The notes beneath the pieces were generated by a model, which was not told where the DNA came from, made no database searches, and worked only from the letters and a program-made list of their open reading frames with translations. This document shows, one piece after another, positions 52,636 to 64,000 of a DNA stretch of 64,000 bases. This DNA comes from Cyprinodon diabolis (lineage: Eukaryota; Chordata; Actinopteri; Cyprinodontiformes; Cyprinodontidae): the NCBI GenBank assembly GCA_030533445.1, contig CM060064.1, positions 27,077,126 through 27,141,125 on the forward strand, given 5' to 3'. Position numbers and translations under genes: made by a program. How positions within the stretch are numbered: the first letter of the stretch is position 1; each line of letters opens with the position of its first letter.

Positions 52636-53760
52636 TAATAATTAAATTCAGTTTATTTATATAGTGCCAATTCACAACAAGTCATCTCAAGGCACTTTAC
52701 AGATACAATTCAACCAGATCATACAGTCAAATTGATTCAAAGCCTTTTATCTAAGGAAAACCAGTTGATTGCATCGAATCATTGACTAAAAGGCGATCCT
52801 CACACCGAGCATGCTTGTTGCAACAGTGGAGAAGAAAAACTCTCTTTTAACAGAAAAAAACCTCTAGCAGAACCAGGCTCAGTGTGAGCAGCAATCTGCC
52901 GGGGCCGACTGGGGCTCAAGGATACAGAAGCAGACATACAGAAATAAGCCAAGATACAAGGAGAGTTTTAAGCCTACCCTTAAAAGTAGACAGGGTGTCT
53001 GCCTCACAGACTAAAACTGGTAGTTGGTTTCACAGGAGAGGAGCCTAATAACTAAAAGATCTGCCTCCCATTCTACTTTTAGAACCTAGTAACCTGCAGA
53101 TTGAGAGCAAAGTGCTCTGTTAGGAACATAAGGAACAATCAGATTTCTGATATAAGATGGAGCTTGGCCATTTAAGGCTTTATATGTGAGAGGGAGGATT
53201 ATTTTAAATTCTATTCTGGATTTAACAGGAAACCAATGAAGAGAAGCTCGGATAGGAGAGATATGATCTCTCTTTTTAATTTTCATCAGAACTCTGGCTG
53301 CAGCATTTTGGATCAGCTGAAGGCTTTTAACTACAGTTTGTGGACTTCCTGATAGTAAAGAATTACAATAGTCCAGCCTTGAAGTAACAAATGCATGGAC
53401 TAGTTTCTCAGCATCACCCCTGGACAGGATATTTCTGTTTTTTGCAATACTCTGCAGATGAAATAAGGAAATTCTAGAAACCTCTTTTTAATGGGATTTA
53501 AATGACAGGTCCTGATCAAAAATAGAACCAAGATTGTTTCCTTTATTATCTGAAATCAGTTTAATCCTATCCAAATGAAGTGACTGATTAATCTGCTTCT
53601 TTTTCAAAGACTCTGATCCAAAGACTATAATTTCTGTTTTGTCTGCATTCAGGAGCACGAAGTTAAGAGTCATCTAGGTTTTTATGTCTTCAAGACATGC
53701 CTGTAGTCTATGTAATGTATTAATAAGATTTCAATTGACCCTTTGTTGATAATCACTCAT
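52636..53760 (-). mobile_element. LINE-like remnant, antisense
   Basis: Two minus-strand frames show Pol-like segments: KKRDHISPIRASLHWFPVKS then RIEFKIILPLTYKALNGQAP (53086-53286), and NADKTEIIVFGSESLKKKQI with LGSIFDQDLSFKSH (53488-53673). Both occur in L2-like reverse transcriptases of fish, the second upstream of the first as expected. The 3' part (52670-52900) is shared with 31530-31690 and, in inverse orientation, 4402-5230. Dead: stops and shifts between the frames. Confidence 0.75.
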
Positions 53761-55250
53761 ATGAGGGAGGTGTTTTACTGACAGTGTCTCTATAAAATCT
53801 GTTTGTGGTTAGAGTTAAAACAATCCATCTCTTTTCATGGGAGGAAACGTGGCGGTCAGGAAGTCCTGTGGTTCAGCTGAGCACAGAATGTTTGAAATAT
53901 GAAATCTCCTATTCAAGATACTAGAGATAATCTCAGAAATGTTCTTCCATTACTTCTGAAGTGCTGTGCAGCTCCATTAACTATATGAATTAAGACACCT
54001 TGACCATTGCATCACAAGCAAGTGTCCATCTGTTTTAGATTCAATTTCTGTAATTGTTGCAGTGTTTGACGGAATTTTTTGACACAGTTTTTTATTAAAT
54101 AAACCTGCTGCCTGTTTGTATAGACACGGTGTTAATATTGGAGAGACATGTTTCCCATTCATCTTGACATATGTCCTCTGCCAGATCCTTAGCCTAGTAT
54201 CTTTCACTATGAACAGGACTTTCCTATCAGCATCTTAGAAAGAGATAAAGAACTTCACAAACGGACATATCTCAAAAACTTACAATCAAATGAGAAATGA
54301 GATATAGAGAATATTACCAGCTTTACACCACTGTACCAAGTAAGTAAGTCAACTGTAAGTCAACTGGTTTCCCTCCAATTCAAACTTGTTGTATTATTCT
54401 AAATGAGTAATTGTCAGCTGTAATTAAAGGGTAAGTAAGTTTATGATTGGGACCAAACAATTTCAACCAAGATTAGGTACTTTTATTCGCTGCTGTCTCT
54501 AAACCAAGTGGTTTTATTTTATTTGCATGCTTTTGGTTTCACTCATTGCCCAATAATACCACTTCAGGTTAGGCAAAGAGAGCCACCCTTTCTTCACACA
54601 GTTTTTGAAGCTTCAGGAGGTGCAATGAATTGCCCTATAGAATGTGTCAAATTAAAACATCTAAGAATCATGAATAGAAAAAGGGATATTTGATACACAG
54701 GTGCAATCATCATCTTAATGCATTAAATTTTACCCCACATTGAGAGGCCTACAGCAATCTGGACCATATGCATTTTTATTTTTACTTGCTAAAGGTTTTT
54801 TTCCACCAAATTATTATAATAAGAGATGATTTATATACAAAAGTATTTAAGAATTTCGACAAGGCAAAGATCCACAAAACACATTTAAATTGGGTTTAGT
54901 ACCAAACAAAATAGGACAACATTACGTTAAAAATTGAATTGAGGAAGACTGTATAAGAAACAAAGCACATTTTATCGGACTGAATGTAAATTGTAGGTAA
55001 ACTTAATAGTCATTTGTGTTGCTTAAATTATATAACATTTTACAGCAATGGTAATAAAACATTTATTGAAATCATCAATGCATTAGTATAATTTTTTAAG
55101 GTATTATTGCTAAGAAAATTAATATTTTTAAAGATCGTGAGATTAAACATTTATTTCTTTTTATCTCAGCATATTATATATAAAAGCCTTATTGATAAGA
55201 TGTTTTTCCGTCATTTTTCTGACTTCAATAAAAACAAGAGATAGTTATCT
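53761..55250. other. Intergenic DNA before pip5k1a
   Basis: A minus-strand 76-codon frame at 53977-54207 might be an eroded retrotransposon piece, but I could not support it. Otherwise AT-rich sequence with no gene. GC content rises only in the last 100 bases before the pip5k1a start. Confidence 0.4.
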
Positions 55251-55334
55251 TCTATCTGTCCACTGGGGGCGCCGTTGTGCATGCATCAGATTTGAACGCT
55301 CGTTGCAGTATGTGATGCGAATGGTCCAGGCGTA

Positions 55335-58300
55335 ATGGCGACTGCTGAAACAGCAGACACGGGATCAACAGTCCCGACAGGTAGCGTGTCAATTCATCTT
55401 CATCTTTCCTTCACTGAAAACTAAGATAAAAACGGAAAAGTTGAATGTTATGTGGTTGTAAAAACTCTTCCGTAAAGTTGCTATGATTCCTCGAGTCCTG
55501 TTTAGCCTGTAGCTAGTTAGCATGGAAGATTTCAGTCGAACAAATACATGCAGCGATAGCTAGCCTAGTTAGCTGCTTGGGTAATTAACAGTAATGGAGC
55601 ATTTTATTAAAGCTACCCTTGTCTTTTCAAAATTTTGTATGTATATTTACAATGAAGAGAGTTGTTATGACAGTAGAAATATATATTTAGGGGCGAGTAG
55701 TGCCGATAGTTGTAATAACGGCAATTCAGCATCTCTGTCCATAGGAAAAATGGATTAACTTTATATTAAATATGGACATTAACCAGAATTGGAGGTTAAT
55801 TGATATGTAGATTAAATATGTAGACGTTCATTGTTTCCCATTCTTTTTTTTTCTCTTGTAAACCAAAAAAGAAAAGGAAAAAAATCCACTCCAATCGCGT
55901 CCTGCCTCCGGGTCCGTTATTTTCCCGTTTGACATGGTGTATTATCTAATGAATGTGGACCATTAATGATTTCTTACAACCCGTTAACCAGCGGCTCATG
56001 CTTGTCATTCCTTTGTTATCAGTAAACCTATTATCTCCCCTTTTCATGTTAATCTTTTTAAAGTTTAATTCCTGAATCACTTTTTTAAATAATAGTTGTT
56101 TTGTGTTGAAAATCTTTACCAAAGTTTTATATCGAACATTAACTTACTAATAGTTAAATGTTTTCAACCTAAAGTATTTATAGGTTTCAAAGAAAGCTTC
56201 AGCGTTTTAAAATCTGAAATTTTAAGGTAATTTAAGTAATTAAATTTACATTGTTATAGGTGGTGACTCAATTGACTTGTAATAATGTTTCATCCTGCCA
56301 AAAGCCTTATGTTTATTTTATTTAAAACTTTAGCAATTACCTTACAATTGAACTTCTATTTATGTTTGTTATTACAAAGATAGACTGAACCGCAGGATGT
56401 TTTTTCGACCCCCGCTCTCTCCCAAAAAAAAAGTATAATTGAAACTGTCCCTTTTAAAGGATCAAATATATTTGATATCTCTAACCAGTGTTTCTGGAGC
56501 ATGGACTATTGGACAGTTACAAACCTATTTTACTTGGTAGGTCTGAGCCGATGTGGATGTCATAAATTGGCCAAAAAACTAATATCAGAATATATTAGCC
56601 TGCATCTGAAATCTCATCCTTAGCAAGTTTAGTTATGTCCTGAATTTGTAAGTGCTCTCATTCACTGCTTCTTCAATCACCACCACTCTTTTTCAGCTGA
56701 TACTGCCTTATTGGTATAAAATAGCCTATTTAAACAATAAAGATTAAAACGTTTGTTTAGAATGTCCTTTATTAGCTTCTTTTTCATGAAAAAAGTATAG
56801 GTTTTGTGTAAAAAATGAAATTTTAATGGTTGCCAAATCCCCTTTATTAATTCCCATTTAACAGCGAAGTATTAAATGTAGAAATGTCCCAAAGGGAAAC
56901 AATCTGTGTCTGTAAGAGGTCAATCACGTGCCATGGAGGAAACAGTAATTTACTTTGAAAGTTACATGTACCTTGTTTGTGCTATAAACTAAGTTAAAAA
57001 GTAAGATATGAATTTTTTTTTTTTCAAATATCATTTTGAATCATCTCAAATTTAAATGTTAATGTTCTCAAAAAGTCACTAATTTAACTTACTAAATTTG
57101 CAAACGCATGGATTACACTTTATTAAGGTATATCTACATTAGTTTGTTAATAAAAATGTAAAACTTCTACCCACAACAGCTTACAAAGGTCTGATACGCA
57201 GTTTGAAATACTAATCCTGTTACTTATGTCTTGTGTCGACTCCCTGTCTGTAGAGGAGTTGCTTCAAACCGGTAACCTCCCATTTTGAATCAGTGATTAA
57301 AAATAGTGCCTTAAAACACTCCATGTTGCTCCTACGTGGCTTAGACCCAAACACTGTGCAAAAACAGGATCCTGCAAACTGTCAGGCACAGTTTCAGAAA
57401 CCTGACTTACAGCAGCATAATGTAGTTTCTCTTCCAGGTCTCTGTGACCCTGTTTCCTTTTTTGGGCCAAGAAACAGTACATTCACTAAGTCATCATTGG
57501 CTGGTTAAAATCTTGTCCTATATTATTACTTAGCCACAGGGTTCTTGTGATCATTGCTGACAGATGGTTTGCTTACTGTCATATGGCTTGCCACTGATTA
57601 GCTGAGCCTATTGTAAAAAAATGGGGTAGTCTAATTCCTTTTGTATTATTAATAAATGCACTTTTTGCCTTTAAGCATAGTAGTAATACTAACTAAGCAG
57701 TCATTAACATTGACAGTTACTCTTCGAAATAGTACACTAATAATACAAACCTTTTCAATTGTGGTTGATTGCAGTGTTGTGTCATTTCACGCCTTTGTAC
57801 TTTTGCATTTTCTTTTGTGATTTACTCTTGTATTTGTATTTAAAAAAAAGAACTAAAACCAATATGGACTGTGTCATGCTTCACAGATATTAGGACTCAG
57901 TTTTGGAGGAGAGCTCTGCAGCGAGGTACCCGCATGGGTGTGCTTCAGCAATTCTTTGTGTTAGAGCCGAACATGCATTGCATTGGTAGCAGTGTTGCAG
58001 TGTTTTGTTTTATATAACCAAGGGGAATGTGGGAACATTCTTTGTTTCCCGCCGGGTGGACTGCAGTGAGTCCTTGATAAGCGAGACAAGAGGCATGATA
58101 TTCTATGATTTGGCTTGCTTTGCTGAAATATTTTCTCATAGTGCATCAAATGGGATAGAATTGTGCCTTTTCTTTCAAGCTGTAAGTGTCTTATCATCTC
58201 AGGCTTAGATGCATTGTTTACATGTTGACCCATGGTTTTGCAGCATTAGAGTAGTTGTTGCCATTGGTTACAGGGTACAAGTGATTGAACAGCAGGGAGG

Positions 58301-61300
58301 GGAGTAAGTGTGTACAGCAAGTTTATGTAAGGGCAAAGCTGTATGATTTTTCAAACTCTCAGTTCTGGAATTTCAGTTCAGATATTTGGTTATTGTTGCA
58401 TGTCTCATGTCACATTTTACAACTTTTCTAATCTTAGACTGTCTAAATGGATGGATTTGAGGAGTTCTTAAATGTTTACAGATAATGTTGGCACATGAGA
58501 GTTACTCTAAGAGATGTAAGGAAATTTTGCATGACTTAAATACAGCCAGAGGAAAATATCAAGAAACCTGCTGTTTCTCTGAAGTCGTTGAGATATTGAC
58601 ACCCATCCTCATGGAGCAGATGAATGTGGAGCAGTCAGCACCAGGGGAGGAGCAGCTCTAGTTTACATAGATCAAACTTATCTGATGCAGCAGTCAGTAA
58701 CTATGGCCACATTTAGGCCTGCTCTCGTCATTGCCCTGAAAGTCATCAGGCATGGCTGGAAATAGCCCTGCTAATTAACCAGCACAGTGTTTTATGTGAG
58801 GCCAATAATGGATTCTTTCATAACAAAAGCTTTTAAGTGATTATGTTACAGCGACTGAATGAGTTTGTTTCTAGTATCTAGAGATTGTATGGTATCTCAT
58901 TAACGAAATGTTTCTTCTGTCTCTTAGGGGCCAGCAGTATTCGCAGAATGGCCCCTGCAGAGGTAAGAATGTCAGAAATTGCTTTAAATCTTGTTAGCTG
59001 TATGTAATATTCTATATTTTATAGTTTAAAATGTAAAACACAGGCTATTTTCTTTTTTCCTTTTTTTTTTTTTTTTACATTTTATTTTATCATTTTGTAT
59101 TCTACATTTTTGCCATATGTTTTTACCTGAGTTAGAGATCATGTTGTGGTAAATAATTTCTGTTTCCATTTAATAATTGAAGTGAAGTGAGTTTGGTGAA
59201 TTTTAATAAAAAGTTAAGTAAAAAAAAAAAACAGTTAATTCATGAAATATTTCCACCTGCAATTAAAAGATTAAAAAAAATAGTATATGAGCAGATTTAT
59301 GCATTTCACAGTAGAGTATGCATTGGCCAATTCTAGGCTAGATCATTGGTTTATAAAATACAATATTCTTTTTTTTGGCTAATACTGGACCAATATCCAA
59401 TATTAATATCGGATTGGGAGATACCTTCTATTTACATACACAGACATCTCATCATGGTTTGTGTTTTGTTTTCCCTCTTTTGCCGCACAGTTGCCTGGTT
59501 CTTCAGGCACCACCCAAAGTATGAAGAAGACCATCGGGCACAGGGGTGTGGAAACGACCACTGGAGAGACCACATACAAAAAGGTGAGTGCAAACTGTCA
59601 CTGAGTCAAAAGTAATCACAAATATTTTAGATCTTTAAATTTAAAGATTCTTTGATTCCAAAATCTTTATTTGGTGCAAATATTTTTAATCCCATGCTAA
59701 CTGTTTTTCTTTTTGATCTCTTAAGACCACATCATCTGCCTTAAAGGGTGCAATCCAGTTAGGCATTGCTCACACAGTTGGCAGCCTAAGCCAAAAGGCA
59801 GAGAGAGATGTTCTTATGCAGGACTTTGTGGTGGTTGAGAGCATCTTCTTCCCCAGGTTTGTAAAATAATAATACAAAAAATCCAAATGAATAGTTTTTG
59901 GAGGTAATTGGAGTTTCTCTCTCTCCCTTATTTGTTTTCCAGCGAAGGGAGTAACCTGACCCCTGCTCATCACTACAGTGACTTTCGCTTTAAGACCTAC
60001 GCTCCTATTGCTTTCCGTTACTTTAGAGAGATGTTCGGCATTCGGCCAGATGACTACCTGGTCAGTACTTGAACTAAGATTACCCTGCCTTATTCAGAAC
60101 TACAGCTTTTCTTATAACCTTGTCTACACCTAACATTTAGTCATTTTAATGTTTTGTTTGTAAGTGCATCTATTGCATAAGGTGGGAACGTAACAAGGAC
60201 AGAGGAATTGACAGCTTATTTTTTTACTGGGAATTTTCTTTTTTGTATATTATTTTTCTTTGATATTAAAGGAATCGACTCTTATCACAACATAGACTCA
60301 TTCCTCTTCAAATTTGTTTTTGCTGAATCTGAATTTGTAAACTTTTACTAAAAGATTGATCAATTATTTACTTATTTACTTAATGTTTTAGATTGAAGCT
60401 TAATGTGAGGAAAGCTTTTAATGCTTAGAAAACATTTCTTTGCACTGTCAGATTATCGCTGTATGCTTGGATTGTTTTATATAGACTATAACACACATTT
60501 TCATTTCTGTTAAAGTATTCCCTGTGTAATGAGCCACTCATCGAGCTGTCGAACCCGGGTGCCAGTGGATCCCTCTTCTATGTCTCTAGTGACGATGAGT
60601 TTATTATCAAGACAGTTCAGCACAAAGAGGCAGAATTTCTTCAGAAGCTCTTACCCGGTTACTTCATGGTGAGTCTTAACTGTGAAGAAGGCAAGACATG
60701 TTATTGTGACTTTGGTATAATAATGGTTTCATTCAGCAGTCATATCAGTGTAAAAATATTTAGGTTGTATATGAAAATAACTGACTTGCTAAGGAAACCC
60801 ATTACTCCTATATTGTTCTTTACCTTTTCAGAACATAAACCAGAACAAGCGCACCCTACTGCCTAAATTCTACGGCCTGTACTGCGTTCAGGCAGGGGGG
60901 AAGAACATCCGCATTGTTGTGATGAATAACCTTCTGCCCCGGATCATCCCCATGCACTTCAAATACGACTTGAAGGGATCCACCTATAAGAGACGAGCTT
61001 CTCCGAAGGAAAGAGAAAAGGCTGTTCCTACTTACAAAGACCTGGATTTTATCCAGGACATGCCTGATGGCCTGCTGCTGGAAGCAGACAACTACAATGC
61101 TCTCTGCAAGACTATTCAGAGGGACTGTTTGGTGAGTCTCAGTGGGAAAGCTTTTAGTTTGCTTTTTTTTTTTACTGATTGTTATTCAAGGATGGTGCAC
61201 TAAAGAATTCAACCAAGCTTGGGTGCTAACAACAGAAGGCATTACTAACATTACCTGCACAAAGCAAGAAAAATGTAAAGGTATAGTGGATGATGTTCTT

Positions 61301-63185
61301 TTCTGGATGGATCATCAAAATAAATGGTCCTCCTAATTTTCAATCATTCTGGTGATATGTTTACATAAGGCCATCCTACGTACTCGTCCCCATTTTTAAT
61401 TAATGGTGATGAGACTGACATAGTGGAAAAACTCCAAATCTTCTTTTGGAAACTAAGCTTGTATGAGCGATGCAAACAGCAATTTCTAAACAGAGCGTGC
61501 ACAAGGAGAAATGGGCTTATGCATGCTCTAGCACGAGTTTAACAGGTGTTCCCTATCAGGAGTGGGCACAGGGTTGTGCATGTGCATTTTTTTTCTAAGT
61601 GGAGAGGGTGGGTCTTTTAAAAAATTTGCAAAAATCCTTACCTATACCTTTTAAGAATTGTAAATCTGGTCATTTTTCAAGTTTTAGTTATTTCAGATAT
61701 GACCATTCTTTTTTTTTTCATCACATACTAAAACACATGGTATTTATGTATTTCAGCCTACTAATGCTTCCAATAGTTGTAACATGAAATTGCAAACTAC
61801 AGATAAATATAATGAAAGTGTGCAACAGTTTGCTTAGAATCCCAATGAACCACTACAGCTGCTTTATTTGCTTGTTTGTTGTGACAAAATGTTCAATTCG
61901 TTAAAAACAAACCACTGGACTTTGTTTTCCAAGTTTTAATACTTTAAGCTTCCCATCCAGGAAACTTATTCAATTCAAAATGTCTTTATTAGCTTTGAGT
62001 TCAGGCTTTATAGAGTAGCCCAAGAAGTTTTTCCTAGTTTTATTCAGTTTTAAATGTTTATTTTTACTACTCTATCTTCAGAAAACATCTAGCCAGCAAG
62101 TTGGGATCTTAATAAAAGTTTTGACTGATTTGAATGGGAATCATTGTTTAAGTCAAACTTGTAATGGAGCATAATGTTAAGTCTGCACTTTGGATTCTTT
62201 TCTTTTGATGTAAAAATACTTTAAACTTGACCAAAAATATTACATTACACAAAATATGTGATTTATAGCAAAATCAAGTTAACTTTATTTAGAGCAGAAA
62301 AGTTTCAATATTATAATGTAATATTATAATCAATTTTCTATTTTAGAATTTTTTTAGTGATTTGAAACATTTTTATTTTTATCCATGGACTCGTAACACA
62401 TTAAAAAACCTAACGTACAACATTTAGTTAGTTTTCAAGTGAACCCCTTTCCTTCAAAGATTGTTATCGCTTCTGTAATTCTGCCTTTTACTGAGTAATG
62501 CTTGCAAAATAACCATCTGACGTTAGCTGTAACACTGCTTTCCTTTATGGTTCATACACCCTTATATTTTTACTAAGTACATTAGCAGCTCCTTCATTAT
62601 GCATTTTTTTTCCTGTCCTGCAGCTTTTGCAGAGTTTTAAGATCATGGACTACAGCTTGTTGATGGGAATCCACAACATGGACCAAGCAAGTCGAGAGCG
62701 GGAGCGTAGTGGAGGCAATTCAAGTGACAGCATTGCATTGGAGGGCCCGGTAACTCCGGATCAGCGTCGCCCCCTAGCTCAGAAAAGTTTGTACTGCACA
62801 GCCATGGAGTCCATCCAGGGGGAAGCACGAGGAAAGGGATCTCTGGATTCGGAAGACCAGTAGGTGGACCTACTGCCAGAGTCTGAGCTTCTAGTTTATT
62901 TTTTAGTAAGGTCTACTGTTGTGAAATGATGAAATACACTATTTTGACCCTGACTTTCCAGTGTGGGAGGTATTCCAGCCCGCAACGCTAAAGGGGAAAG
63001 GTTGCTGATCTACATTGGCATCATTGACATTCTTCAGTCCTACAGGTAAGTGTTGGATTCCTTTAAAATGTCCATAATATTTATTTACAAGATTAACAAA
63101 CATACGTTTAATTGACATGTCGTAAATGTCATTTAGGTTTATTAAGAAACTGGAACACTCCTGGAAAGCACTGGTCCATGATGGG
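55335..63185 (+). CDS. pip5k1a: Phosphatidylinositol-4-phosphate 5-kinase type I alpha, N-terminal 415 codons (gene cut by right edge)
   Basis: Makes PI(4,5)P2 from PI4P at the plasma membrane and in nuclear speckles; controls actin, endocytosis and signalling (family knowledge). Coding exons: 55335-55380, 58928-58962, 59491-59583, 59726-59856, 59943-60060, 60516-60668, 60832-61131, 62624-62859, 62962-63045, 63137-63185; all phases agree. The variable N-terminus ([15 protein letters not shown], then [12 protein letters not shown]) is followed by the PIPK domain from about residue 45: [20 protein letters not shown], glycine-rich [10 protein letters not shown] (154-163), ATP-binding Lys173 in [20 protein letters not shown] (238-247), catalytic MDYSLL (Asp301) and [10 protein letters not shown] (Asp393). 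The activation loop and C-terminal tail lie beyond the window. [12 protein letters not shown] aligns with human PIP5K1A ASGIKRPMASE, which favours type 1 alpha over beta and gamma. Confidence 0.92.
55381..58927 (+). other. pip5k1a: pip5k1a intron 1
   Basis: AT-rich, with no dispersed repeat recognised. A possible 18-nt cassette exon at 57254-57271 is discussed in the findings. Frames at 57293-57508 and 57945-58233 have no domain. Confidence 0.55.
61132..62623 (+). other. pip5k1a: pip5k1a intron 7
   Basis: No exon or clear repeat recognised between CTGTTTG|GTGAGT and CCTGCAG|CTTTTG. The short frames at 61142 and 61599 are chance. Confidence 0.55.
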
Positions 63186-64000
63186 GTAAGAGCATAGATA
63201 TGATATAATGCAACTAAAGAGTTGGAGGAAGTGTGCAAAGTAAATGTATCAATTATAAGCATTTTATTAAGTACAGTTATATTCATCTATTAATGTGTAA
63301 AATGTTCTTTTATTTTTATCTTCTTAATCATAAGGAAGAATCTGGAGAGTTTCATATATTTTATTTACACATAAAGTTCTTGGAAATGCCGAAAAAAAGA
63401 AAAAAAAGAAATAGAATCTGAGGTCTACTTGCCAACAATGCAAGCAGGTAAAAAAAATGTATATAAACAAAAATGCTAACACTCCACTCTAAAAGCTATT
63501 ATGAAGGTGAAAGGTTAAGCTTTATGACTGTGTTACTGACTATTTAAGATATTCATAAATTTGGTTAAAGGTAAAGTTGTTTATCAAATGTTCATTGGTC
63601 TCTTAGGAGGTTCAGGAATGGTGATTTACTGAATTGATTTTTTTGTAATAACTGATTTTAATCTGAGAGGGATAGGAAGGGAAAATCCCTTTAGATTTGT
63701 CATGACAGGATAGAACAGGAAGCTATTGCTTCTCTGTGTTATAAATTCAGGCTAACACAAACAGTTGTTGTAGCTTAACCTTTAATGGTAACCAGACCTG
63801 GCTCTAAGCCCACTGGGCAAGGCTTGTTAATGGCTTCATTGGCTCTATGTTAATCTATCTGACTCTGGAAACCGGATTAGCTCTCCACAGCAAGGGGTTA
63901 TCAATAAGTATTTTGGTAAATAGTATATGCTGTCCTATAAAACTTAAACTGCATGCTTTAGACAACAGAGACAAAATAGTTGAAACTATTATTGCAGTAA
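63186..64000 (+). other. pip5k1a: pip5k1a intron 10, runs off the window
   Basis: After the donor GGG|GTAAGA no further pip5k1a exon was found. The next expected coding sequence (DTVSVHRP-type activation segment) is absent, so the gene continues to the right. Confidence 0.6.

Noticed and set aside
55259..55273. CCACTGGGGGCGCC before pip5k1a, similar to a CTCF core
   Set aside because: One base short of the CTCF consensus in its centre; too weak to claim an insulator.

Overview
This is vertebrate nuclear DNA, almost certainly from a teleost fish. It is AT-rich. Its genes are split by GT-AG introns, and intron and intergenic space holds many teleost-type dispersed repeats: degenerate Tc1-like transposons, hAT-like palindromic MITEs, tRNA-like SINEs, LINE 3' ends and long microsatellites. 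Nothing prokaryotic or viral was seen. The species cannot be named from sequence alone. LAYOUT: four protein-coding genes were recognised, all on the + strand. (1) The last two coding exons of a THEM4-type acyl-CoA thioesterase (553-827). (2) A complete rorc gene (ROR-gamma nuclear receptor), with 12 coding exons from 5852 to 34763 encoding 503 residues. (3) A complete ecm1 gene (extracellular matrix protein 1), with 10 coding exons from 40880 to 50854 encoding 482 residues. (4) The first 10 coding exons (415 codons) of a type I phosphatidylinositol-4-phosphate 5-kinase, best matched to PIP5K1A, from 55335 to 63185; it runs off the right edge. All exon junctions proposed here keep one open reading frame, and the rorc and ecm1 totals are exact multiples of three. 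Human THEM4, RORC, PIP5K1A and ECM1 all lie on 1q21, so this is a compact version of a conserved gene neighbourhood. MAIN POINT OF INTEREST: the rorc 5' region appears to carry two alternative starts that mirror mammalian ROR-gamma and ROR-gamma-t. A long-isoform exon 1 at 5852-5903 joins a 30-nt micro-exon at 15489-15518. Separately, a very short exon at 17736-17745 encodes Met-Met-Arg plus the first base of a codon, in exactly the phase needed to splice to the first zinc-finger exon at 26503. The product would start [11 protein letters not shown], very close to the known ROR-gamma-t and ROR-beta1 N-termini. A perfect PAR-bZIP/NFIL3 (D-box) site, TTACGTAA, lies about 0.4 kb upstream of the long-isoform start. 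OTHER REGIONS: the them4-rorc gap (828-5851) is mostly AT-rich unique sequence with one MITE and a LINE-like 3' fragment. The rorc-ecm1 gap (35.7-40.8 kb) holds a pair of shrunken Tc1-like copies, a SINE-like element, a LINE 3' end and a TA-flanked MITE. The ecm1 introns hold a MITE with a perfect 8-bp target duplication, a recent 273-bp tandem duplication, a hAT-like 0.56-kb element and a 60-bp x 3 minisatellite. The ecm1-pip5k1a gap (51.0-55.3 kb) holds a 1.1-kb antisense LINE-like remnant. The genes do not form an operon. Their products act in unrelated places: acyl-CoA hydrolysis, nuclear transcription control, the extracellular matrix and membrane phosphoinositide synthesis.
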